In this document: one piece after another, positions 45,585 to 56,930 of the stretch
Position numbering within the stretch: the first letter of the stretch is position 1
Layout: each line of letters begins with the position of its first letter
NCBI RefSeq assembly: GCF_030848805.1
Contig: NC_092365.1
Location: 18,839,049-18,903,048, forward strand
From: Temnothorax longispinosus
Lineage: Eukaryota; Arthropoda; Insecta; Hymenoptera; Formicidae
Direction of reading: 5' to 3'
Length of the DNA: 64,000 bases
Notes under the pieces: generated by a model
Database searches by the model: none
Told to the model about the DNA's origin: nothing
Seen by the model: the letters and a program-made list of their open reading frames with translations, nothing else
Position numbers and translations under genes: made by a program

Positions 45585-47530
45585 AGTGACAGTCATAAAA
45601 GGCGACGCTTTATGCAGAAGTCGAGATAAAAGATTTCATCTCTGCTGTTTCCGCGTAAGACAGCTAGTCTCCGGAGTATTAAAAGCAGAAAAACACGCAT
45701 CTATGACTATTCGCGGAAAATAAGAGCGTTTAGTTTTCTTTTAAATACGCTCACAGAAAAACTAAATTGAAAATAATATTAAGACAAAACACACATCTCT
45801 CGATTAATTTTGTCTATGTCAACGCTGCCATAAATAAATATTTTAAAATAATGCAATACACGAAGTTTTAGTGACAATAATTATTCGACGTAGTTTCAAT
45901 CTTAATTTTCAAGCGCCTTTATACCAAAGTAGAGATAACGATATCGCTTGTACGGGCAATATCGTATTATCCCGGATCCCTCGTGCGGACAGGCGAGTCT
46001 TTCGCGGCGCGTTTTAAAACAATTGCCCTCAGCGAGAGAGTCGTTTCGCAAGCGGAATACGCGGCTATCGACCGAGCGGGTCGATCGGACTCTCGCACGA
46101 GGTTTACTCGGTCGAGGGCGTCGATACCGATTAAATTAAACACGCCGAAAGCTTCGTAGCGACGGACGGGTTAAATATGAAAGAAGAGGTCTTACCGAGA
46201 GGAACGGATGAGAAATAATGAGTACGCCCGGCGTAAGTATACCCTCGGTGAAGGTGCAAACAGACGAAAAAAGGCGCCAGCCGCCCGGCCGCAAAACGAG
46301 AACCATCCCGCTGGATATCTGGGATGGACTCCTGTCAGTTCGCACGTCCGCGAGCCCGAGCACCTCCTCTTTTCTTCTCTTCGCTTCACCTCGCTTCGCC
46401 TCGCTTCGTCTCCTCTCTCCAGCTCGCGCCAGTGCCGGCACCCTAACACCCGTCTTTTTATTTGATAAGAGAATCCTCCTCGAGGCAATTTTCACGGTCT
46501 CCGCGGCTCGGCTGTACGAAACATCGTTTTCGTCTTAAACGAAATAATGATACTGGGCAATAACACGATGAAGTTCTTTCTCCGCGAACGAGCGTGCACT
46601 TTTTACGATTTGCCTTCACGTCGCTGATACCGTTCTACGCTATCGAATTTTCTGCCGAAGAACGTGCATACTTACGCGAAATAAACGCGAACGATCGCAT
46701 TCGGTCACGCGAGGCGAGCCGCAACGGCGAGTATTAATTACGGTTTCCTCCAGACAGCGATTTTTTTACGTCTCGCGGCATTTAATGATCGTGATAATGT
46801 CATGAATGTAACTAATCGCCGCGCTACCAAAGCCCGATAAGCATTCAAGATTTCGACGTCGATTAATAGCGAACGATCTACTCGTGATTCGTGCTCGTGC
46901 GAATCGTTTTCTTTTGGAATACAAAGAACGGGGTAGCGTTTCTGGCGCACGGGCGGCCGCGCATAAAGATGCGCCGCGTGAACGAACGTGCCGCAGCTGA
47001 CTTTGAATGATTCCGGTCTCATTCTTTCGGTAATTTGAGGCGTCTAAGGCGTCCCCATTATCAGCGACGATTATGATGGAGAGATACCGCGTTTGCACCT
47101 GCTGCGCCAACGCTCCCGTCTGTCCATGGGGAGTTAGCGCGAACGCGGTAGGGAACATATCGCGTGCCTTTATGCGAAGGGCTAAAGCCGACCGCGCCGC
47201 GCAGAGGTATAGAGATGAGCTGTGGAATATTTATGATCATTTTAGGCGCGGGGGACAATGGTACCTCATTGAACTCTACGCGGGAGGGGAGAGAGGAGAC
47301 TGCATCAGAGACGTGCGCCAGCGTGCTACGGCGGAAACGGAAGATCTGAGTCCCGGCCGGGGGCTTACTTCGTCGAGCGGAGGAGATGAAGTATTTTAAT
47401 GATTAACACCCGAAGGATACCGGCTTGATCTACTTTTACGGTGCACTTTGCGAGCTTCTGCGAGAACCTTTTCTCATGAAACTGTGGAATTTAGAGCGAA
47501 TTTTTTAGCTCGCGGCAGAAACTCATTGTG
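45585..47530. other. noncoding mosaic
   Basis: AT-rich to 45940, then CpG-rich at 45960-47400, with many opposing frames of 90-130 codons. Contains a short 10-bp tandem repeat. No domain seen. Confidence 0.45.
46381..46410 (+). repeat. three 10-bp tandem units
   Basis: TCGCTTCACC, TCGCTTCGCC and TCGCTTCGTC stand head to tail, each differing at one or two positions. Confidence 0.9.
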
Positions 47531-48490
47531 CCTGCGAGGATAATGCCCCGCGGGATTCCGTTATTAAGCAAGAATTTTATAAAATTTTAAAGGCAAATTT
47601 ATATAGATATTGATATTTTCAACAGGCATTAATTAATAATTCAATTTAAATGTGTAATTTTTTTAATTTAATGCGCATATATATTCTCATCTGTATCTTC
47701 TAATAATTTGATCAAGGGGAAAATTTTTATTTTATATTTTATGAGTTAACGGTAATCTCTGTAATATATGTTTTATATTCTACATTTTTTATTGTATATA
47801 TTATACAATATACATATAAATTATATATTGAAGTTATAGATTTATACATAATCTATTTGCTCTATATCCACAATTTTTCCACCTATATCTTTGGTTTAAT
47901 CCAAAAATATTATCTCTAGAAAGTAATCTTTCGACTGGCTAAACATCACGAAAAACTATAGCGCGTGGCTTACTGCACCGATGTATTTTCCTCTGGCATT
48001 TTTATGTCTGGTAAAATGTGGAAGAGCTCGTAGATAAAACTTCTTGAGGGAGAGGCGCTCGGGGAAGTGGCAAATGATATAAAGTTAGCCGAAAAGTTAA
48101 AATGTGTGCACAGGCATTTTCAAACAGGTACACCTTACCGTCGTGGAAGATAAAGATAGCATTATCTAAAGTGGAAAAATAATGCGGTATAATCGTGGTA
48201 AAAATGTGATAGCGTGTAACCGATAACAGCATCACGAATTTTAATCCATATAAATGTAGCAATCCTGAATAACGTGCCCGTGATTAAAGTGTTCTTGGGT
48301 TTATATTTAAATATATTTTAATTTTAGGTTTTATATTTTATTGTACTCTTCTGTACGATTTTTTAAATTTAGTTTTGGAACCGTCATTAATATAGAATAA
48401 ATACGATAAATCGAATAAGATAATTCTCTTCGGCGCGAGACGAAGTTTTCCCTCAGACCACGCCTTCCGTACTTCTCGACCGGCATTATT
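47531..48490. other. AT-rich noncoding block
   Basis: AT-rich with extended TATATA words at 47760-47840. The 86-codon minus frame at 48002-48262 is unrecognised. Confidence 0.55.
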
Positions 48491-48493
48491 CTC

Positions 48494-48868
48494 TTAACTT
48501 AACTCGTAACACGCCTCCGCAGAGTTCAACGGATCGCGAGACATTTTCCATCGTAAAAATATCCCGGGGGAGCTCATAGATATCGTCGGCAAAGGCGAAG
48601 TCCTGAGCCCGGCGCAGAGCGTGCAAGCTGCTAAGGGTACACTTCCTGTATAAGAATACTGCGGCGCCTGTGCCTCATACTGCTCCTCCTGCTTAAGCCG
48701 CCGCGCTTCCCGCGAATGCTGCACGTACTGGTTCGGGCAAATCGTTGGAAACTTATCTTCTATCCCGTGCGCGTTTGTCGCTCGTAAAACCAGCTTCGGG
48801 AATATAACCCATCGCCGGGATATAGCACCTACGTTCAGTAGTAATGCGGTCTCCTCGTTTCCCTGCAT
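48494..48868 (-). pseudogene. possible broken coding sequence, three frames
   Basis: On the minus strand a 124-codon frame contains a patch with strong G/C third positions and charged, Gln-rich sequence (QYVQHSREARRLKQEEQYEA, about 48719-48660). Just 5' of it another frame gives GYIPEAGFTSDKRARDRR from an ATG (about 48812), and just 3' a third frame gives FADDIYELPRDIFTMENVSR (near 48590-48530) to a stop. Protein-like sequence hopping frames suggests a decayed gene, unrecognised introns, or chance in GC-rich DNA. The word YSYTG recalls insect cuticle proteins only weakly, and I do not assign a family. Confidence 0.18.
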
Positions 48869-51258
48869 TCTTCCAAGGAGGCTCTCTTTTCGTCTACCCA
48901 GTCGACAATAATGATCTTGCGAAAGCTCCTACACCGGCCGCGGTGAAACTTTACGTGATCGAGGGACGGATCAACGTTTGATTGTCTCGTTTCTATATCT
49001 GCATACCGCGCACGGTACACGATCGATAAAAAAAGAGATACTTAACTCGCGTGGAATCGTATCTGCAAAATGTATTTTCAGACATACAGCTGCTTCTTCG
49101 CAGCTGTCGCAATTTCGAGATCTTGCTGATGAAGAATCGCGTGGTACTTATATTAGAATCGATTTTTGTTGTGTACCGCATATCGCGTTAGTATCGCAGT
49201 TTTTTAATCGAGTTTTATCTGTATATCGATGCTGATATACATAGACTCTGCAGCCAAAACGTATTCGCCGAATTTATCGCTAAGATTAACGAACGATCCT
49301 AATTAATTACGAAAACACTAAGCTTACGTTAAGCTCTTTGACTTGGGGAGCTTCGAATCTACCATCGCCAACTCGGCGCATCAAAGTTAGCTCCGCTGGT
49401 CTCTCTCCGACGTGCCTCGATTGCACAGAGGTACCTTGACAAACGAGCACGATGGCAGGCTTAACATTTGCCGTGCAATCGTTTGCGACTAAATGGTATT
49501 TGTTTAATTTGCCCCGTCAGCCGGGTGTCCGTGTGGTGGACCGTACATTTAATACCACTTTGAAGCGTATCGAGCCACAGTAGCACCGCCAGCTTCCACC
49601 GGGATCCTCCGTCTCCAGCCTCTTTAAACATCATTAACAATCACCCAAGATCTATCAAACAGCTCGGAAATTAGTGTACATAGTGCAGCAATGGCATCTA
49701 CTCGCTTCTAGTCAAGCTCCTACAAATGTCGGCGATTCTACGACACGTTCGGCGCTTTGCATGCGTACATCCCGCCGGTTTATGTACTGTTTAGGCGAAG
49801 TGACATGTCCGCTTGTGGGTAATCGGACCATGCGTACTTGGATCCTTATTTGTCTGCGACATAGTCATACTCGGTTTGCACGATTCGAGACGCCAAAGCT
49901 AATTGACGCTTTGGAAGCGATAATTGCGCGTTTAGTATCCGATGCCGAAGCACGTACTTGATTCGAATAATATTATGTGTTTATTTTTAAAACGATTAAA
50001 TATATATTATACATATATACCTACATGTATATGTTTTTTAATAAAAAAATATTAAAGATAAATAATTATAATTATCTATGTGCCTGTAGATTAATTTAAT
50101 CGTTACAAAATCTATCGAGCTAATTTTTGATAAGTTACATAAGTTTGTTCTAAAGATCCTATTATACATTTCTAAGAAATTGAAAAACGCGACACACACC
50201 ACAGAACGTAACGATTAAGTTACTCTAATAGAACTGTCATTCTATATTGACGTGGACCGGCACGTTGATGCATATGAGCAATTTCCGAGCAGTCCAATGT
50301 ATACGGTACCGGGAGCATTCTACGAGTAAGTGTGTCGTAAGTACGGGTTGAATGAGATATCTCGAGCCGCATTAATTTGCCAGGATCGAATCGACTTCGA
50401 AGCTTCCGTGAGCGCTTTACCTCCTGTGAATGATATCTTATACTTGATCAAACGTTGTTGCGCAGCGCATACGACGGCGCACACCGAAACGCGATCACGG
50501 CGCAGCACACGCGATCTCATTATGTCGTACAATTCGAGCGACCGGGCGTAACGGCCTTTGTACGACGCCAGGAGCAATAAATACTTCAAGATAGGCAGAT
50601 CGACGTAGAGCGTAACGGAGGTTTCGCGTCTGATCGAGTGACAATTCGAGAGAAGGAACGTTTCGCGATCACCGAAATAATCGCGCTAAACCGGATCGAG
50701 TAACATTCATTTCGCGCGAGAATGTGAGAATATACCGCGTGTCGAACGGCGCGCGGACATGAATGAGTCGCATGAATAATGCCTGCGCGATGTGGGTGAT
50801 TGGCTTACGAACATAACAGATTTCACGCAGCGCCGAAGCTATAAATACTTCGGCCAAACAAACGACGTGGATTTGCCATGAAAAGTCTCACGTCAAGATC
50901 AAGGGTTCAAGAAAACGTCTGCTCAATACCATTATGTGCCGACTCGTTGGCCATTAACGACGTTATTCGTATCCGGTCGCATATCTATTCAGGTGTAAAA
51001 TGTATCGTGTAGGCGGTGCCTATATACGTAGCTAAATTTTTTTATCTGAACCTGAATTATCAATAATTCTTATAAATCCTTATGCAACGTAACACATTGG
51101 TGAAATCGCCGAACTGCCAATTATTAATATATAAATAAATATTGGAAAGGAAGCTTTATGGTTTCATATTTACAAAATTCCGCATTTTATTAGTAAATAA
51201 ATTAAATATACGGATTAATTAAAAAGTTTGAATACTTCCATAATACTTACGAAGTGCA
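48869..51258. other. noncoding mosaic
   Basis: CpG-richer at 48870-49620 and 50230-50870, AT-rich at 49960-50220 and 51000-51250. The 95-codon frame at 49674-49961 is unrecognised and does not start with ATG. Nothing else seen. Confidence 0.45.
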
Positions 51259-51753
51259 ATGAAGATTTCACGTGATCATCCGAAGCTATTCGATATGGAA
51301 AATATTCGTCTATATTGTATTGAAAAAAATTATGTATTATATGTACTTATATCTGGCATCGACAACACATTATTTGCCGCAAGATACATCCTGCTGACGC
51401 GAAAATATAACGCGTATACAGACGTATACGAGCATACTTCTACTAACTCGAACAACTGCTTCAAATACATTTTTCAGAAGGAGCTTCTGTTTGAAATGGT
51501 ACATATCTCGGCATGCTGCAAGGAAAGTTCCCCGCCAATTCTCGCGGATGTTCTTGCAGATATAACGTCGACGTACGGCACCGAAGGCAACGTTTGCGTT
51601 ATGCTACCAGTCGGTTGTACTTCTCCGCAGAAAAAAAAAGTAATTGCCCAACTCGCGGCACTTTATGAACGGCCTTACAGGCAGCTGCATGACAGGCGGG
51701 GTATATTTTGTTACACAAGGCATAATTCGGACTTTTATCGGCGTCTTTCGTAA
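51259..51753 (+). CDS. candidate 164-codon ORF, unknown protein
   Basis: ATG at 51259 opens 164 codons to TAA in DNA of moderate to low GC, where so long a frame is less expected than in the CpG-rich blocks. Composition is balanced, with pieces such as ADVLADITSTYGTEGNVCVM and a basic C-terminus. No signal peptide, domain or repeat is evident and I recognise no family. There is no comparable opposing frame, a point in its favour. It may be a lineage-specific gene, a decayed insertion, or chance. Confidence 0.25.
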   Translation: MKISRDHPKLFDMENIRLYCIEKNYVLYVLISGIDNTLFAARYILLTRKYNAYTDVYEHTSTNSNNCFKYIFQKELLFEMVHISACCKESSPPILADVLADITSTYGTEGNVCVMLPVGCTSPQKKKVIAQLAALYERPYRQLHDRRGIFCYTRHNSDFYRRLS

Positions 51754-53560
51754 TGGCTTATTGCACTTTACGAATAATTACTTTTTAGTTATGCACTAGA
51801 AAAATATCGCGAACACGAAAACTCCTTGCCGGATAGTCGGGTTCGTAATTTTCCTCGATATTTCGGATAAACATAAGTTATAGGAGCGATGATAATCGGC
51901 AATTAGGTAATCCAACTTCGCAAAGATTTTATCTCGCGACGCGCAATCTGTGCGTTTACGTGAAGTATTTGCGAACGTGCCGCCGACAGGACGAGGAAAT
52001 GATAATTTCATGGTGAGAAAAGTCGGGACGACGAGCGGCAATGAGGAACGCAATGGCCCCGCGGCTCGCCGAGGGAACGAAACTGTACGAAAGCCCAGGA
52101 TCGTTCGCTTTCTCACGTGTCCGCCCGTGCATGTACGCGCTCCACCTTCAGCCATATGGAAGCACACGAAAGGGCGAGAAGAGGAGGTAGGTGAACGAAG
52201 AGGATACGGCGGCACCGAGACCGTGGTGCGGTATCGGAGGCGCGAGTGGAAACGAAACGGTCGACGAAGAAAGCAACAGCGATGGTGTGAGAACCGAGCC
52301 TCGTAGTGATTTCCATAGTTATTCCGAGATAACCGGCGCGGCGGAGGAACTCTCGTGGCTCTGGCTCGCTCTTTCGACGAGCATCCTATCATTTCGCGCT
52401 GCGAGTACACCCTCACCGCGTATATTCGCTCGCCACGGAACCTCGCGAGGATTCATACATACGAATTGGCCGATATCTCATTTCGGATAGGCGAATGATT
52501 CCGCGATGGTATCTTATTTTTCGCGACAGTAGAATCTAGGCGAGAATCTGCAGAACGATCACCTTTATATTCAATTAAACATCTTGAGAAAAAGACCGCT
52601 CGAGATTTTCTTATTTCGGTTTCACTTTAAAAAAATATTATTTTCGATATAACATATAAATGAGCCTTTCGACACATTTTAGATATCATAAACAGAGAAA
52701 ATAAACAAACGTTTTATCTGTCGATAAATAGCAGCTTGCTTTTTCCGCGTTCATAGGATCTGTCCGAAATAATCGCATGTTTTAATATACCATAATCTCG
52801 CTTAAACGAGCATTTGATATCCGCAATATCGACATGTTATTCCGCCATAATGACACTTGATGACTCGCCCGGTATCGCTCCGAAAAGAAGGGCTCCCTGG
52901 AATTGCGCGGGTTCGACGAACCCTAACGTGCCCTGAAATTGCGCGCTAGCGGGGCCCCGGAGTCTCAGGGCGCAATCGCGCGGTTCGGGGGAGCGCGGGA
53001 TTCGGGTCCTAGTGGGTTCTTGTCGTCCATCACGTATAAACGATTTAAACGTAGCGAGTGTCAGCTCGTAAATATTATAATTATGACATCAAATATGGCG
53101 AGATCTTTACACCGTGTAACGAGGCCCGCTCGGGAGACCGGAATACGGTTAACGCGCGGCCGGACAACTGTAGTCCGACGCGACGCGAGACGGCGAGTGT
53201 GGTGCCCGTTCTTACGCCGGACCAATAGATGTCCGGCTAGCGTTGCGCGGATTGGAATGTTTTGTCCGCTCGATTTGTTCCGTTTGAAGGAATTAACCTG
53301 TCCGGCGACGATCAATAATTTGGCCGTCGCCTCCACGAAGTGCCACCTCGGCGCGGGGACCGCGAGAATGCAGGGAAATGCGGCGGCGGCGGAGGATGGG
53401 GCTTCGCCAATTTGTGTGACCTGGTTATTTTCAATGAAGCCCCGTACTTGACGTAATCGCGCGTCTAAGGTGTCTTTAAAGGGCTAGTTCGGCTAACTTT
53501 GCCTGCGAAGCATCTAACCACTGCGACGAGCACCAACCAAGGTGCGATTTTATTGTCGCT
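51754..53560. other. CpG-rich noncoding mosaic
   Basis: Opposing frames (206 codons minus at 51796-52416; 118 and 99 codons plus) cover 51950-52490, so none is convincing. Holds the direct-repeat and palindrome structure at 52895. The 170-codon plus frame at 52939-53451 does not start with ATG. Confidence 0.45.
52895..52945 (+). repeat. direct repeats flanking a palindrome
   Basis: CCCTGGAATTGCGCG (52895-52909) and CCCTGAAATTGCGCG (52931-52945) lie 36 bases apart. Between them is the palindrome GGGTTCGACGAACCC (52909-52923), symmetric about one base. Confidence 0.85.
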
Positions 53561-56500
53561 ATAACATATGGATTTTACAGCACGGCAATTCGCATAATTT
53601 CATGAGAATCTGGAGCGTTCAACCGCGACTTTTCCGCATACAGTTAAGATCGGGATGTAAATGCTTATGCGCGTGAGTGTTTCTAATCGAACGTAATAGG
53701 GGCTTAAAAAGCTTTGTCTGTAGCTACTTTGAAGCACTAGCGTACGTGCAGCTGCATTGAATTAGCATACATTATCATGCAGGAAAGTGTCTATAATAAT
53801 GATTTTGACACATAAGTAGTATAATTTATTTCAAGAAGTGCGTGAGAGAAAAATGTATATCATATGTTCTTATGATATAGTTGAATTATCTCCATGAAAA
53901 TTTTACTATTCAAAATTTTATTACTTTTTCGTATCATAAATAAATAATAATAAAAATGTTCTATACCGTTTCCTGCTCATTTCATATATTTCTGCTAACA
54001 TTTGATTATCCCATATATTGTCTCATATATTGGTTCTTATGGTGATACCTCGCGTTTTGATTGCCGCTATCAGACGCAATATCAACTCACGGGTAATAAA
54101 ATGTTTAAGCCGAAACTTCGCCGCCAAAACTAATTTGCCACGGTCGTATTTGTTTCCGGGTTAGACGGCCATCCGGTAGAATCGCGGGGAAACTAATAAA
54201 ACAGATACAGATAGGACAAACGAAACACACCGCGAATCCGGCAAACCACGAATTTGCGGGCGATGCTACGGCGAGCGGCGTGGGAGAATCTGCAAAATCT
54301 ATCATGGAAATGTAATTACCAAGTTTGATTGGATAATCTCTGGAGAAATCAGCCGCGCAACGGACATCGCCGTTCTTGTGTCTAAGCCTGCGGATGAAAC
54401 AGAAATAAGCCGCACGACGGCGGTGTCAATAGTAGCACTACGGCCGACATACCTACCAGTTAAAATCAACGAGGACAACAATTTATGAATTTTGAGCTGT
54501 GGCCTATTACTGTCGATGCTCTCGCACATGTGTGTCTGCACGACTATTTTTAATCATTATCACGAATGTACTTCTCAAAACTGGGAACTATAATGAGTTT
54601 CCGCAGACGCAACGTTCGCCGATTCTAACAAGGTAGCACCGAAGCAACGTGGAAATAATTAACGAGTTTCGACGAGCTTTTAACAATTAGCATTGAAAAA
54701 CAACACGAGTCCGGAAACCACGACTAATGACATCATTTAAGATCCAAATGAGCATGAAATATATTTATATTTCGACGCATTTGTATCTCATTAAAGGATT
54801 CAGAAAAGACCCCGCAAAATTCTGAAATTTGTATCCACAAAGATAAATAAAAAGTGTATCTATATATGTATATTCTTTCTCATCGTAATACAATACTATA
54901 TGATACTGATAATATAATTTTCAAAACAAAATTCATAGAAAATTTAATTTGAGTAACATGTTTGATGGTAGTTCAACTTAAAAAAAGTCCCTGAATTCCA
55001 GCACATTTCCTAAATGCTGCGTAAAACTTTTATCTTTAAACGCAGTTCTTCAAATTTTTCACATTCCGGTTTTAATCCCTATAAAATTCTATCATCTAGG
55101 GAACTCCGTTTCGAGAGCTATCTCATAGACTTTAAAGATAATATGAGCGCTCCTCCGAAAAAATCCATAAAAGTTCGTTACGAAAAAGTCGCCGACACCT
55201 TCTGCGCCCGGAGGCTTCGCCCACGTTCCTCGATCATCGACAGGACCCGCGCGACTGCAGCGCGCGTTCGGGGTATGCGCTTCATTCTTATCTCGATTAT
55301 AGTCGAATGGAGTTCACTCGGGGGCCGAAATACTCCCCGAAGTATTTCATTATCGAGATCGTACCTCGGTGGGTAATAAAATTGGAAGGCACTTTCTCGT
55401 TCCGATCTGCTGGAAAGGGGCAAGCTTGTCGGATATACACAGACACACGCGCAAATGAGCGAGTATTGTCGCATTCATACAACATTACGGATATAATTGA
55501 AATATCCGGGAATACGTTCACGATGGTAAAATAATGTATGTGTGAAGGGCAGAATATATATACAGAAAAGAAAACGTGAGATTTCGGGGTAAATGACGAT
55601 TGAAATCTGAGAGAAAAGGAGACGGAAGGCTGAAAGAGAGACCAGATATCGATGTGTGGAATGAAAAGAGAACAGAACGCAATGTGTATATTTATATACT
55701 GTGTAAGAAAGGAGAGCTTCTTTGAGAAGATAGGAGCGAATGGTGGGAAAGAAAGAGAAAAAAAATAGTAGCATGGAGATGTGAAGGTGACCGTAGGAAT
55801 AAGAAGGATCCAGGTGGGCCAGGTATGGTGAACGGAGGTGCCGTACAGCCCACGCAAACCGGCCCCCGCTTTAAAGCCCCCGGGCCCGCACGCTACATCT
55901 CTTTCCGTCCTTCCCTTGGCTACGACCATCTACCATCTTCGAGGCCCTGTAATACCCTCGCGTTTACGACTAAGCGTCACTGACACGAGCGCACGGGGAC
56001 ACACGTACGGAGATTGAAAGAGAGATGCGAGCGAGTGTGTGCATATAACCGCCTGCAGACGCATCTGCTTCGATCATATTCCTGCCTCGAGAATTATTGG
56101 CTCCGCCATGTATAAGGTGTTCTTTCGCGTTTCGTCGAGCCTGTGTGTGCTTTGTATGAGCGCGTGATAATATTCCGCGATACGAGAAGACTCAAATCTA
56201 AAAAAAAAAAATATTTTATAACAGCTTTTATGCGATTGGTAACATGCTTTTTTAAATCGATTGCTATATTAAATATATTAAATAATTATATTTTGTACCG
56301 TGAAATCGAAGTAAACGTTTTGTTATACCATTTCCGTATTTCCGTAGGGACTTTTTACATTTTCTTCTCACGTTGCACTAATGTGGAATTCGACTGCCGG
56401 GTATAGAATGATTGTCGCACGTATTCGCGGCAGTATCCCGTTGGGAAATTCGTGGGATTAGGATTTGGCACGCGTCGAAATTCGATGTACGTTCTCTGCC

Positions 56501-56723
56501 AACATTCGTAACCTACTCAGACGCGTATCACGGATTCATTTGTAACACTTTCTCGGACATTTCTGCGACATTACATGTCAAATAAACTTCAATGTGGATT
56601 TAGATTATCCTTCCTGTGCGAAAACTTTCGGCTTTTTTTTCAAATATTATTATCTGACACTTCTTAGTGTTCTAATTTGAAAAGTCAAATGAGTAACATT
56701 TTCATCAACTTGATTATATAATA
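53561..56723. other. noncoding mosaic
   Basis: AT-rich at 53800-54060, 54740-55070 and 56170-56350, CpG-richer at 55180-56110. Contains the hairpin at 55327. The 210-codon minus frame at 55297-55929 is Phe/Ser-rich because it reads a purine-rich plus strand, and has no ATG start. Confidence 0.45.
55327..55348. repeat. perfect 8-bp stem-loop
   Basis: GAAATACT and AGTATTTC flank the 6-base loop CCCCGA. Confidence 0.85.
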
Positions 56724-56930
56724 ATGAAAGCCACGATAATTTACGCTTTCCTAAGTCACGTTTTACTTTCAACAACGATTACATTTATTTGCATTGTGCA
56801 TAATACTCGACGCATAAGCATTACTTTCAGATATCCGCTCACATTGTTTCAACGGTATAACACATTTCCTGCAGCGAGCATGAATATGGCACTTAATATT
56901 CCGTCGCGTGAAATAGGAAGAGGAGGTTAA
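56724..56930 (+). CDS. possible small secreted peptide
   Basis: ATG at 56724 opens 68 codons. The first 25 or so residues (MKATIIYAFLSHVLLSTTIT and on) form a hydrophobic signal-like segment, then a basic stretch with RR. The C-terminus reads EIGRGG. AT-rich DNA often encodes hydrophobic runs, so this is weak. No known peptide recognised. Confidence 0.12.
   Translation: MKATIIYAFLSHVLLSTTITFICIVHNTRRISITFRYPLTLFQRYNTFPAASMNMALNIPSREIGRGG

Noticed and set aside
51796..52416. 206-codon minus-strand frame
   Set aside because: It lies opposite equally open plus-strand frames at 51950-52490, is Arg/Ser/Pro-rich, and no domain is recognisable.
52909..52923. tRNA T-arm-like GGGTTCGACGAACCC
   Set aside because: It is a palindrome without acceptor, D or anticodon arms.
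55297..55929. 210-codon minus-strand frame
   Set aside because: The Phe/Ser-rich composition comes from reading a purine-rich plus strand, and the frame has no ATG start.
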